Shown piece by piece: positions 40,548 through 50,764 of a DNA stretch of 64,000 nucleotides (its first letter is position 1; every line of letters begins with the position of its first letter). The position numbers were made by a program, and so were the translations under genes. The DNA lies in contig NZ_JAODOQ010000001.1 of the NCBI RefSeq assembly GCF_025398315.1, positions 1,240,001 to 1,304,000 of the forward strand, written 5' to 3'. The notes below the pieces were generated by a model. It was not told where the DNA came from, made no database searches, and saw only the letters and a list, made by a program, of their open reading frames with translations. The DNA comes from Shewanella phaeophyticola. Lineage in GTDB: Bacteria; Pseudomonadota; Gammaproteobacteria; Enterobacterales; Shewanellaceae.

Positions 40548-40564
40548 TTGGCACAGCTTTCGCA
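40548..40564 (+). promoter_or_regulatory. Sigma-54 promoter of the nas operon
   Basis: TTGGCACAGCTTTCGCA matches the RpoN -24/-12 consensus TTGGCACG-N4-TTGCW, with GG and GC separated by exactly 10 bases. It predicts a start near 40576, 30 bp before ATG 40606. With the upstream NtrC-like sites, it implies induction on nitrogen limitation. Confidence 0.75.
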
Positions 40565-40605
40565 GTACTAACATCAATAAATGATGAATGCGAAAGGGTC
40601 AAAGT

Positions 40606-43385
40606 ATGTCAGCTATCCTATCAAGTTGTGCTTATTGTGGTGTCGGATGCGGAATTAGTGTGTCCTCAACTCAAGCTGATTGGGAAAATGTTGATCGCTC
40701 AAATTTAACACTTACTGGTGACATTAATCATCCTGCCAACCATGGACATTTATGTGCTAAAGGTGAGCGACTCCTCGATAGTTTAGCCCAACCTAATGTG
40801 CTTCGGTATCCGATATTACGCTCTGGAAAGCCAATAAACTGGGATGACGCAAGCAGCTTAATTGCCGATAAGTTTGCTAATACCATTGCCGAATTTGGCC
40901 CAGATTCAGTCGCACTGTACCTTTCTGGTCAGTTACTCACCGAAGATTATTATGTCGCAAACAAATTTGCTAAAGGCTATTTAAAGACCGCTAATGTTGA
41001 CACTAATTCACGCCTTTGTATGTCATCTGCGGTGAGCGCTATGCAGGGGAGCTTTGGTGAGGATGTGGTGCCAGGTTGTTACGATGATATTGAACATGCG
41101 GACGTTATAGTATTGATTGGTGCAAATACAGCATGGACCCACCCAGTATTGTTTCAACGCATTTTAGCGGCCAAAAAGGCTAATCACAGCCAATTAGTGG
41201 TTATCGATCCCATTGCAACAGCTACAGCAAAACAAGCGGATATTCATTTAGCCATTAAACCAGGTGCTGATTTAGCCTTGTTTCATGGTTTGCTCGGTTT
41301 TTTAGCCGACAGTAACAGTGTAAATCATGATTATATTACTGCACACACTCAGGGCTATGACGACATTATTGAAAGCGCCCAGCAATTAAGTTGCAATCTA
41401 GCAAGCCTTGCTAAAATAGTTGGCGTGTCTTTAGCAACATTAACTCAATTTTATCAGCTGTTTATTGATGGCAATAAAGTGCTTAGCGCCTCATGCCAGG
41501 GAGTGAATCAGTCGGTTATTGGTACTGAAATAACCCAGGCGATTATTCATTGTCATCTTGCACTAGGCCACATCGGCCAAGCAGGATGCGGTTTTTTCTC
41601 ATTGACAGGGCAGCCCAATGCTATGGGCGGTCGTGAGGTGGGCGGCTTAGCAACGCAATTAGCTTGCCATATGGGGTTTTCTGCGCCAGAACAACAATTG
41701 TTAACTAACTTCTGGCAAGTCGATGGCGTAGCAAACAAAAAAGGGTTAGCCGCTGTTGATATGTTTGATGCGCTTGCTGAAGGTAAAATAAAAGCTATCT
41801 GGATCATGGGGACTAATCCTGTGGTGTCGTTGCCAAACAGTAATAAAGTTGCCCTGGCTTTGGCTGATTGCCCCTTTGTGGTGGTGTCAGAAATCAGCCC
41901 CGATTCAGATACTGCAAAACTTGCTGATGTATTATTACCTGCACAAGGTTGGTCGGAAAAGTGTGGCACAGTAACCAATAGTGAACGCACAATAAGCCGC
42001 CAACGTGGTTTTATGATGCCTAAAGGCCAAAGCAAACCTGATTGGTGGGCGATAAGCCAGGTTGCACAAAAAATGGGTTTTCAGGGATTTGAATTTAAAA
42101 CTAATGCCAGTGTGTTTAATGAATTTGCCCGTTTGTCTGCTCAAGTTAAGCAAACTTTTGCCGGTAAAGTATTCGACATCAGTGGATTAGCGAATTTAAC
42201 TCAGCAAGAATATGACCATTTAGCTCCGACTCAACTGACCTATCGCTTCAGCAGAGCACATTGGCCAAAGCGGTTTACGTTTATTTAGCCAAGGTGTGTT
42301 TGCCACGCCAAGTGCTAAAGCGCAATTTATTGTGCCTAAGGGGATCAATAATGCACATACGGCCAATTCAGCTGAAACACAGGTTTTACTCAACAGTGGC
42401 CGCAGTCGCGATCAATGGCATACCATGACGCGCACTGGTCATATTGCCAGCTTACGTGCGAGTATCCCTGAACCAATAATCCAGCTTCACCCAAACAAAC
42501 TAGCTTCTTTGTCACTAAATGACGGTGATTTAGTCCGTATTAATGTCCTTGATGATATGCAGGCCGATAGCGCAGCGCAGAATAAGGCAATGGCTAGAGT
42601 CGTCTCCGATGAAGATATGCCTGCGAATATCGCTTTTATGTCAATGCATTGGTCTGCACCAGTTTTCATTGGGTAAAGGAGTTAACCAGGCTATTGATAA
42701 CCGTGTCGATCCTTTATCACAACAACCTGGCTTTAAATGCCAACCGGTGAGCTTAACGCGAATCGAACTGGCATTGCAGGGCGTGGTATTTGGGTTGCAT
42801 GATCCTGCTGCAGATGGCCTATGCTGGCAAGTTGCACAAACCTTGTCGAGTGGTGTTTGTCATCATGTGGGCTTTAGTTACTCTGAAAAAAGCTTTACAT
42901 ATCAGGCAACACCTCACTCATTGTCATGGTCATTTACCTACAATAATCAATGTTTTTATATTCAATGTAACATGGTTGAAAACAGTGTTACCGCGCTTAA
43001 AATCCTGTCTTCAAGCCAAATCGCATTGGCTTTAGAGCCGCTAAATGGATTTATTGGTAAGCAACTAGACTCTGCATTTATCAAGCAGTTACACCAACAA
43101 ATTCAAGCGGGTAATAGTCCACTCGTCTGTGCTTGTACTGGGGTGACTCAAGCACAAATTGCAGATGAGATTAACGCGCAATTTGATCAACAAATGTTTA
43201 ATGGCGGCCTGCAAAATATGAGCTTTGCCAACGCTTTGGATATTACTCAATCCACACTGGGTTGTGGTCGTCAATGCGGCAGCTGCAATAGTGAAGTAAA
43301 GCAATGTGCGCAAGCACATTGGCAACAGGCTTTATCGTATACCGAGTTTCAATACCCTACCGTAACAGAAGAGGATGTTGCCTAA
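40606..43385 (+). CDS. nasA: Assimilatory nitrate reductase catalytic subunit (two frameshifts)
   Basis: A cytoplasmic molybdopterin nitrate reductase. The N-terminal 4Fe-4S site is CAYCGVGCGISV...HLCAKGER, followed by Mo-cofactor domains (SRLCMSSAVS, GTNPVVSLPN). A C-terminal BFD-like 2Fe-2S domain (CACTGVTQAQI...CGRQCGSCN) marks the NasA type. The frame is lost near 42270 (after HWPK, resuming GLRLFSQGVFATPSAKAQF) and at TGCACC (42655-42660, between MHWS and QFSLGKGVNQA). The second fits an added A in a GCCC-type site; the first is unresolved. Together the parts give about 926 residues, near normal. It is first in the nas operon, behind a sigma-54 promoter. Confidence 0.88.
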
Positions 43386-44242
43386 TGAATACTGTTGATC
43401 GATTAATCCAAAGTGTTGAGCCTATTGGCGGCGATTCTGTTACTGAGTTAGAGGCAGGGGAGGTTGCCATTGTTGGCGCTGGGTGTGGTCAGCTCGATTT
43501 AATGACGATTAAGGCGGCGCGCATTGTCGCACAAGCTGATGCATTAGTTTACGACAGCTTAGTGAGCAGTGACATTTTGACCTTAGTTAGTGTCAACTGT
43601 CAGCGCCATTTTGTTGGTAAACGTTGCGGCCAACCGAGCATTAAACAAGAAGATATTAACGCGTTATTACTTAAGCTTGCTAAGCAAGGGCGTAAAGTGG
43701 TGCGCTTAAAAGGTGGTGACCCACATATTTTCGGCCGTGGAGCTGAAGAGGCACTGTATTTAGCTGAGCACAATGTACGATCGCAATTTATTGCTGGAGT
43801 AACAGCGGCGCTTGGGAGTGCATCGAGCACAGGGATCCCGCTGACATATCGTGGTATCGCGCGCAGCGTCACTTTAATTACTGGCACAAAAATGACGGAT
43901 GACGACAACGCAGGTATTGCGACGCAATGGCATGCATTGTTAGCCGCGCAATCGACTTTAGTGTTTTATATGGGTAAAGAACAAGCCAATCGCATCGCAA
44001 TGGGATTGCTCGAGGCCAATTGTCAGGGCTCATTGCCGGTCGCATTTGTAACTAACGGCGGTCGTACGAATCAAATCATCACGTATGCAACGGTATCGAC
44101 AATGTCTCAAGCTGCGATGTCGATACACGATGCGGGGCCAACATTGATTATTATTGGTGAGGTTGTCAGCGTCGGACAACAATTAGCCACATTATTGGCT
44201 GATATTGATGACTCTACTCAGTATGAGGCTATGTATGCCTAA
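43385..44242 (+). CDS. cobA: Uroporphyrinogen-III C-methyltransferase
   Basis: A 285-residue SUMT that makes precorrin-2, the precursor of the sirohaem needed by nitrite reductase. GAGCGQLDLMTIKAARIVAQADA gives the SAM-binding N-domain, KGGDPHIFGRG is the family loop, and GIPLTYRGIARSVTLITG the central part. ATG 43385 overlaps the nasA stop (TAATG). The last 8 bases overlap the next gene, showing tight translational coupling. Confidence 0.93.
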   Translation: MNTVDRLIQSVEPIGGDSVTELEAGEVAIVGAGCGQLDLMTIKAARIVAQADALVYDSLVSSDILTLVSVNCQRHFVGKRCGQPSIKQEDINALLLKLAKQGRKVVRLKGGDPHIFGRGAEEALYLAEHNVRSQFIAGVTAALGSASSTGIPLTYRGIARSVTLITGTKMTDDDNAGIATQWHALLAAQSTLVFYMGKEQANRIAMGLLEANCQGSLPVAFVTNGGRTNQIITYATVSTMSQAAMSIHDAGPTLIIIGEVVSVGQQLATLLADIDDSTQYEAMYA

Positions 44243-45398
44243 AATTGGTGAGTTAGCATTAACCTCAGTGGCTGAATTTGACTTTAGATTACTGATCAAA
44301 GCCTTAGGTAAAGGTGAAAAAGGTTCACGCAGTTTAACGTACGCCGAGGCAAGTTTGCTGATACAAGGCTTTGCGCAAGCGAAAGTGACGCCGGTGCAAA
44401 TGGCCAGTGCGATGATGTTAATGCGGGTACGCGGCGAAACAGTGGCAGAAGTTGCGGGTGTGGTCGCTGGACTACGTCACACCATCGATATGAGGTGGAG
44501 CCAATTAAACGTTGAAATTGACTGGCCAGTCTATGCCGGTAAACGTGAGCAATTACCCTGGTTATTACTGGTGGCAAAATTACTGGCTAATCATGGTGTC
44601 CGAGTCTTACTGCACGGAGATAGCCAAGCGCTACCGCATCGTCGGCATGTTGAGTCATGCATTGATTCACTTGATATTGTGCGCTGTAAAGATCCATTAA
44701 CCGCTAAATCTGAATTAGACCGTTCAGGCATAGTGTATGTGCGAGCAGGTGATATAGCGCCTGTGCTTGATGAATGTCGTCAATTACATCAAGAGCTTGG
44801 ATTACGCAGTTTAATTCAAACTGCTGTTCGTTGTATTAATCCAGCTAATGCGCCACTGAGTTTACGCAGTTATTTTCATCCTGGAATCGATAAAATTCAT
44901 CAAGGCGTGAGCCAAATACTATTTGAGCAACACAGTTATCAACCAGGTGTTATAGCCATTTTTAAAGGCTTGCAAGGCGAAACCGAACTGAATCCACGTG
45001 TAGAAACTTCAATCAGTATTATTAATGGTTTGCAAAGTGATATCGCGATGTCGAATGTCGATATTGCCACATTCTTAACGGCTTTTTCTGGTGCAAAAGT
45101 CGGCCAGGCAGAGCTGTCTTCGCAAGCACTTGCACTGTTGTGGCGCGAAACGGCGCCTTTTGACAGTAAAGCGATGAAGGCATTGATGTCATGTTCGATG
45201 ATTGAGCAAGCCTTGAGCAGCGTACAAGCGACTTTGATGGCTATTTTATATTTATTACATTACAAATCAGAAGATTACATATCTGATTTAACAGCCGAAC
45301 AATTAAAAAAATTGAGTCTACAATATTGGTCGACGCGATTAATCGTCACAGATAAAACTGATTCAATGGTTAATAAGGAGTGGTTATGCGCAGTTTAA
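44235..45398 (+). CDS. ybiB: YbiB/TrpD2-like glycosyltransferase family protein
   Basis: A 387-residue protein of the anthranilate phosphoribosyltransferase-like (TrpD2/YbiB) family. The N-terminal helical domain reads TYAEASLLIQGFAQAKVTPVQMASAMMLMRVRGE. The PRPP-binding glycine motif of real TrpD is absent, and LLHGDSQALPHRR replaces it. E. coli YbiB binds nucleic acid rather than acting in tryptophan synthesis. I set the start at ATG 44235 (MPKIGELA), overlapping cobA. A place in a nitrate assimilation operon is seen in other gammaproteobacteria, but its role there is unknown. Confidence 0.8.
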   Translation: MPKIGELALTSVAEFDFRLLIKALGKGEKGSRSLTYAEASLLIQGFAQAKVTPVQMASAMMLMRVRGETVAEVAGVVAGLRHTIDMRWSQLNVEIDWPVYAGKREQLPWLLLVAKLLANHGVRVLLHGDSQALPHRRHVESCIDSLDIVRCKDPLTAKSELDRSGIVYVRAGDIAPVLDECRQLHQELGLRSLIQTAVRCINPANAPLSLRSYFHPGIDKIHQGVSQILFEQHSYQPGVIAIFKGLQGETELNPRVETSISIINGLQSDIAMSNVDIATFLTAFSGAKVGQAELSSQALALLWRETAPFDSKAMKALMSCSMIEQALSSVQATLMAILYLLHYKSEDYISDLTAEQLKKLSLQYWSTRLIVTDKTDSMVNKEWLCAV

Positions 45399-46087
45399 TT
45401 TTTTGTGACACTAGTTTTACGGCAGTGCCGGTTGCCGATTGCGACATAGCACAATATCAAGCTTGTTTAACCGCCTTTGGCTCTGTCACAGTATTGAATT
45501 CAGTCACAAAAATTGAACAGCGTTTGCAGCAGCAACATTTTGATACCTTATTGGTGCTCACGGATTCTTTACAAGGTCATATTTTAGGACTGATCCAACG
45601 TATTTTAGCCATTAAGCCTTTAGTGATAATTGTTAACGCTAAAACATGGCAACAAACCGAACTGACTCATTTACTTGACTGTGGACGCATCACATTTATA
45701 CCTGAAATGTTAACGGTTAACCGGTTAACCAGCGTGGTGAGTTTAGCGCAAGCCCGTTTTAGTGCGGCAAGCAAAACGATTGCAGAATTCAAAAAACTAG
45801 ATGAAGAAATTCGCGGTATAAAATTACTCAGTCAAGCAAAGTTAATTGTAATGCAACAAGGTTTTGATGAAACAAAAGCACATCAAATTATTCAACAACA
45901 AGCAATGCAAAAAGGCGTCACATTGGCGCAAATGTCAGCACAAATTATTGCTGTTGTGAGTGGTGCTACACCATCAACAACCCAAGTAAAACAAGCTAAT
46001 TCAGCAGTGAGAAAAAGTGGTGCACCTCATTATGGTGCGGCTGCGTCTAAGGTGGACATGTCGATCATGCCACATAAAGGTTGTTGA
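45386..46087 (+). CDS. nasT: NasT-like ANTAR antitermination regulator
   Basis: A 233-residue protein with a CheY-like N-domain and a C-terminal three-helix ANTAR domain (KLIVMQQGFDETKAHQIIQQQAMQKG, about residues 150-200). The phospho-acceptor region FDTLLVLTDS lacks the usual Asp, so the receiver looks degenerate. NasT proteins bind paired hairpins in nas leader RNAs and prevent termination, held back by NasS until nitrate is present. A leader with an intrinsic terminator follows directly and precedes nirB, supporting the role. No nasS gene is adjacent. ATG 45386 follows AAGGAG and overlaps the ybiB end. Confidence 0.82.
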   Translation: MRSLIFCDTSFTAVPVADCDIAQYQACLTAFGSVTVLNSVTKIEQRLQQQHFDTLLVLTDSLQGHILGLIQRILAIKPLVIIVNAKTWQQTELTHLLDCGRITFIPEMLTVNRLTSVVSLAQARFSAASKTIAEFKKLDEEIRGIKLLSQAKLIVMQQGFDETKAHQIIQQQAMQKGVTLAQMSAQIIAVVSGATPSTTQVKQANSAVRKSGAPHYGAAASKVDMSIMPHKGC

Positions 46088-46124
46088 TTAATTTTTATAT
46101 ATAAATCAGGTTATTATGTTTTAT

Positions 46125-46151
46125 CTGTTGTTGGCATGGTGCCTGCAACAG
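46125..46151 (+). promoter_or_regulatory. Sigma-54-like element or hairpin before nirB
   Basis: TTGGCATGGTGCCTGCA (46131-46147) has GG and GC separated by 10 bases like an RpoN promoter. The same bases sit in a dyad, CTGTTG (46125) to CAACAG (46151). Either a second sigma-54 promoter giving a ~145-base leader, or a leader hairpin of the operon RNA, is possible. Confidence 0.45.
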
Positions 46152-46169
46152 CTTATTAAGATACTGAGT

Positions 46170-46279
46170 AAGGATAGGGTTAACAGCCGTATATTCTTAA
46201 GCAGTGTAATTTAACATTCGGATTGTAACTGGCAATGGCGCCAACTCTTTAAGTGGAGTTGGCGCCTTTTGTTTTTTTA
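46170..46279 (+). terminator. Attenuator leader upstream of nirB
   Basis: The leader contains a candidate hairpin AAGGATA (46170) with TATTCTT (46192-46198), then a strong intrinsic terminator: GGCGCCAACTC (46237-46247), 8-base loop, GAGTTGGCGCC (46256-46266), followed by TTTTGTTTTTTT. The terminator stands only 27 bp before the nirB ribosome binding site, the arrangement of NasT/NasR-controlled nas leaders. The ANTAR-type hexaloops cannot be confirmed by eye. Confidence 0.75.
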
Positions 46280-46305
46280 CAGGATAAGGCGTGAAGGAGT
46301 TAGAT

Positions 46306-48922
46306 ATGGCAGTCTCAAAACCCAAATTAATGGTTGTTGGTAATGGCATGGTAGGTCATCACTTTATTGAGCAGGTGTGTAGTTTAGGGCTTAATAAAAT
46401 ATTTGATGTACATGTGTTTGGTGAAGAGCCTCGTCCTGCATATGACCGGGTGCAGTTATCTAAATATTTTGAGACTGGCAGTGCCGATCCGTTAATGCTA
46501 ACCAGTGCGCAGGATTATCAAGATTGGGGGATTACCCTGCATTTAAATACGCTGATCACAGCGATTGATACGGCGAATAAAACCCTCACGAGCGCAAAAG
46601 GGCAACGCTACGTATACGAACAATTGGTGTTGGCAACGGGTTCATTTCCTTTTGTGCCGCCGATTAACGGCAACGAACGCGATCAATGTTTGGTTTATCG
46701 TACCATTGAAGATTTACAGGCCATTCAAGCCGCTGCAGCAAACAGTAAAGTTGGAGTCGTTGTTGGTGGTGGATTGCTGGGACTAGAAGCCGCCAATGCG
46801 ATGAAACAACTGGGTGTTAAAACCCATGTTGTTGAGTTTGCGCCACAATTGATGCCCGTTCAGCTAAATGATAAAGCCGGTGAATTGCTGTGCAGTAAAA
46901 TAGAACAATTAGGCGTCAGTGTTCATACTTCTAAAGCCACAACGGCCATTATTGATGGCGAAGCCGCATTGCACCGCATGACATTTAATGATGAGTCGTT
47001 TCTTGAAACTGACATGATTGTCTTTTCCGCCGGTATTCGCCCACAAGATCAGCTTGCAAGAGTGTCAAACATTAACATTGGAGAACGGGGAGGGATTGAA
47101 ATTGACAATTGGTGTTTAACCTCGGCACCCGATGTGTATGCCATTGGTGAATGTGCGTTATGGCAACAAAAAATATTTGGTTTAGTGGCGCCTGGTTATC
47201 AAATGGCTCGTGTGGCGGCATCTCACATCGCATCAAGCGTGTCAGATACCAAAGCCCAAACATTTACAGGTGCTGATATGAGCACCAAATTAAAGCTATT
47301 GGGTGTTGATGTGGCCGCAATTGGCGCAAGCAGAGGTTTTGATAACGCCCAATTTGTTGAATTGTCTGATAACCAAACCGGCATTTACAAAAAGCTTTGG
47401 CTAGATGAAAGTGGTACGTTATTAAAGGGGGCGGTGCTGATTGGCGACAACAGTGATTACAGCCGACTACTTGATTTGTATTTATCTCAGGATGAAATTG
47501 CAGGCACGGCAGTTGAACTATTGCTTGCTGGTGCTGAAGATGAGGCTGATTTAAAAGACACTTCTATTGTGTGTTCTTGTCATCAAGTGACTAAAGGTGA
47601 CATTGTTGATGCGGTTAAAGCAGGCAGCCACAAAATGGCAGAAATTAAGTCCTGTACTCGAGCCGCTTCTGGATGTGGTGGTTGTGCGCCTGTCGTGCAA
47701 AAAATTATTGATCAAACATTACAAGCTGCTGGGCTTGATTTTAATGCCGGGATTTGTGCCCACTTTGAGCATGACAGACAAGCTTTGTACCACCTATGCC
47801 AAGTGGAAGGTATTAATGATTTTGACTCCTTAATGCGTCAACACGGCAAGCCTTCAGCAAGTGGCCACACGTATGGGTGCGATATTTGTAAACCTGCAGC
47901 CGCCTCGATTTTTGCCAGCTTACAAAACCAATATGTATTAAACCAAGACAGCGGCCATGTGCAGCTGCAAGACACCAATGATGCGTATTTAGGCAATATC
48001 CAAAAGGACGGCACTTACTCAGTTGTGCCAAGGGTTGCGGGTGGCGAAATTACTCCTGCCAAGTTAATTGCAATGGGCCAAATTGCTCAGGATTATGATT
48101 TATATACCAAGATCACTGGTGGTCAACGTATCGATATGTTTGGTGCAACCTTGTCACAATTACCTGAAATTTGGAAAAAGCTCATTGATGCAGGCTTTGA
48201 AACAGGCCATGCCTACGGTAAGTCATTGCGAACGGTAAAATCGTGTGTTGGTAGTACTTGGTGTCGCTACGGAGTGCAAGATGCGGTGGGTTTCGCTATT
48301 GATTTAGAGAATCGTTACAAAGGTTTACGTAGCCCTCACAAATTAAAATTTGCCGTATCGGGATGTACCCGCAGAATGTGCAGAAGCACAAAGTAAGGAT
48401 ATTGGCATTATCGCAACCGACAAAGGTTGGAACCTCTATGTAGCAGGCAACGGTGGCATGCGTCCACGCCATGGTGATTTGTTTGCTACCGATTTATCGA
48501 TCGAAACGCTTTATAAATACATAGATCGTATTTTGATGTTTTATGTCAAAACGGCAGATAAGTTACAGCGGACATCAACCTGGATGGAGTCGTTAGACGG
48601 TGGCTTAGCCTACTTAAAATCAGTGGTCATTGACGATGCCCTAGGGATCAATTCAACCTTAGAACAACAAATGGATTTGATTGCTGCAACATATCAGTGT
48701 GAATGGAAAACCAGTCTTGAGAAACCAGAGTTTCTCGCGCGATTTAATGAGTTTGTGAACCCAAATGAGGCGCCAGGAACTGATAACAATGCCTATCAAC
48801 GCGTTCGCGAACAGCGTTTCCCTAATATCAAAGATGTCGGTGCAGGCACCATTGCCATTAAAGACATTACCGAGCAACAAACTACTGAGCAACAAACAAC
48901 AGCAGATGAGGTAGTAGCATGA
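46306..48922 (+). CDS. nirB: Nitrite reductase (NADH) large subunit (frameshifted near 48370)
   Basis: NirB reduces nitrite to ammonia in the cytoplasm. In order: FAD/NADH domain (VVGNGMVGHHF at the start, GVVVGGGLLGLEAANAM), a BFD-like 2Fe-2S domain (CSCHQVTKGD...CTRAASGCGGCAP), and sulfite/nitrite reductase halves with the sirohaem/4Fe-4S cysteines in KSCVGSTWCRYG and SGCTR-ECAEAQ. The frame shifts exactly between CTR and ECAEA (an extra A in CGCAGAATG); correction gives about 872 residues. This lesion does not sit in GGNCC. ATG 46306 follows AAGGAG. It overlaps nirD by 4 bp. Confidence 0.92.
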
Positions 48923-49245
48923 GTTGGATTAATGTGTGTGAAGAAACAAGCTTACCCATAGGCACAGGTGTTGCAGCTTGGGTATCCGGAAAAGCCGTGG
49001 CTATTTTTAACCTAGGTAAAGACGGCTTGTATGCCATAGATAATGTCGACCCTGCTACAGGTGTTGGCTTGTTGGCCCGCGGATTAATTTGCGAAATGGA
49101 TGGAGAGCTGTGCGTCGCATCGCCGTTATACAAACAACATTATCGATTAACGACAGGCGTGTGCATTGAAGATACATCATTAGTTGCCAGTCCATTTGAT
49201 ATCAAAACTGAGCAGGGACATGTCCTTGTATTCGCTAAAGCATAA
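48919..49245 (+). CDS. nirD: Nitrite reductase (NADH) small subunit
   Basis: A 108-residue Rieske-like subunit of NADH nitrite reductase. Motifs CASPLYKQHYRLTTGVCIED and VWSGKAVAIFNLG-like strands fit NirD, where the Rieske cysteines are often lost; here no CxH-CxxH pair is seen. It starts at ATG 48919 overlapping nirB's stop, and narK follows after 11 bp. Confidence 0.92.
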   Translation: MSWINVCEETSLPIGTGVAAWVSGKAVAIFNLGKDGLYAIDNVDPATGVGLLARGLICEMDGELCVASPLYKQHYRLTTGVCIEDTSLVASPFDIKTEQGHVLVFAKA

Positions 49246-49256
49246 GGAGTATTGTC

Positions 49257-50723
49257 ATGAGCGCTGAAAAATTTAAGCTATTTTCTTTCAACGGCAAAAT
49301 GAAAATTATGCATTTAAGCTGGATGGCCTTTTTTATCACCTTCGTTGTGTGGTTTAACGCAGCCCCGCTGGTCAGTGTGATTGCTGATAGCTTGGGACTG
49401 ACTACTGCGCAAATTAAAACCTTGCTGATCCTCAATGTGGCATTAACGATTCCGGCTCGAATCATCATTGGGATGGTGACCGATAAATATAGCTCGCGTA
49501 TTACGTATTCTGCATTATTGGCGATTTGTTCAATCCCGTGCTTTATGTTTGCCGTTGCCGATTCATTTGAGCAACTCGCATTAGCCCGTTTTTTAATTGG
49601 TTTTATTGGTGCTGGCTTTGTGATTGGTATCCGTATGGTCAGTGAATGGTTTCCTGCCAAAGAGTTAGGCACCGCAGAGGGCATTTACGGTGGGTGGGGT
49701 AACTTTGGCTCTGCCGCTGCAGCTTTTTCGTTACCGGCCATCGCACTGGCATTTGGTGGCGCTGATGGTTGGCGCTATGCTATTGGGTTAACAGGTTTAA
49801 TGAGCTTAATATTTGCTTTTGTTTATTATTTTAACGTAACAGATACTCCAAAGGGGTCGACCTATTTTAAGCCAAAAAAAGGCGGTGGTTTAGAAGTCAC
49901 CAGTAAAAGTGATTTAGTGTTATTAATTGTGATGAAAGTGCCTATGTACGCAACGTTAGCGCTATTGGGCTGGAAGCTGTCGCCAGCGGGTGTCAGCATG
50001 TTTACTCAAGATGTCACAAACTTGATTTATGCAGCTTTAGTGTTTGTATTTTTGATTGATTTTTATCAAACATATCAAGTTAATAAGCATCTTTTTTCTG
50101 TTGAAGTACCAGCGTTTGAGCGCTACGAGTTTAAACAGGTGGCGGTATTAAATGTGCTGTACTTTACAACGTTTGGTTCTGAGCTGGCTGTGGTGTCAAT
50201 GTTGCCATTATTTTTTGCCGAAACCTTTGCTCTAGGTATGGCGCAAGCGGGTATGGTTGCGTCCAGTTATGCCTTTATGAACCTGATGTCTCGACCTGGT
50301 GGTGGCTGGTTAAGTGATAAATTTGGCCGTAAAACCACATTGCTGATTTTAACCGCAGGTTTGGCGATTGGGTATTTATCGGTAGCACAAATAGACTCAA
50401 GTTGGTCATTACCTCTTGCTGTAGTGGTTGTGATGGCGTGTTCTTTCTTTGTTCAAGGTGGTGAGGGCGCAGTATTTGCCGCCGTTCCACTCATTAAACG
50501 CCGCTTAACTGGCCAAATTGCGGGTATGACAGGCGCTTACGGTAATGTCGGTGCGGTATTCTTTTTAACAGTATATTCTATGGTGACGACACAAACGTTC
50601 TTCTATGTCATTGCTGTCAGTGCTGTATTTGGCTTTATTACCTTATTCTTTATGAATGAACCTAAAGGTCATATCGCTGAAGTGAATGAAGACGGTGAAG
50701 TCACCTTGATCAGTGTCAGCTAG
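49257..50723 (+). CDS. narK: Nitrate/nitrite transporter (MFS, NarK/NasA type)
   Basis: A 488-residue major facilitator with 12 predicted helices. MHLSWMAFFITFVVWFNAAP near the start, GFIGAGFVIGIRMVSEWFPAKELGTAEG (nitrate signature) and GGWLSDKFGRKT are typical of nitrate/nitrite porters. It should import nitrate for the reductases encoded upstream. It is 11 bp after nirD and probably in the same transcript. A weak hairpin (AATCTC/GAGATT) lies between it and the kinase gene. Frame intact. Confidence 0.93.
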   Translation: MSAEKFKLFSFNGKMKIMHLSWMAFFITFVVWFNAAPLVSVIADSLGLTTAQIKTLLILNVALTIPARIIIGMVTDKYSSRITYSALLAICSIPCFMFAVADSFEQLALARFLIGFIGAGFVIGIRMVSEWFPAKELGTAEGIYGGWGNFGSAAAAFSLPAIALAFGGADGWRYAIGLTGLMSLIFAFVYYFNVTDTPKGSTYFKPKKGGGLEVTSKSDLVLLIVMKVPMYATLALLGWKLSPAGVSMFTQDVTNLIYAALVFVFLIDFYQTYQVNKHLFSVEVPAFERYEFKQVAVLNVLYFTTFGSELAVVSMLPLFFAETFALGMAQAGMVASSYAFMNLMSRPGGGWLSDKFGRKTTLLILTAGLAIGYLSVAQIDSSWSLPLAVVVVMACSFFVQGGEGAVFAAVPLIKRRLTGQIAGMTGAYGNVGAVFFLTVYSMVTTQTFFYVIAVSAVFGFITLFFMNEPKGHIAEVNEDGEVTLISVS

Positions 50724-50764
50724 GCAATCTCTATGAGTGAGATTGTTATTACAGCAGGAACCCT

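Noticed and set aside
46020..46040. NtrC site before nirB (TGCACC...GGTGC)
   Set aside because: Spacing between the half-sites is two bases too long and it lies inside the nasT-like coding region.
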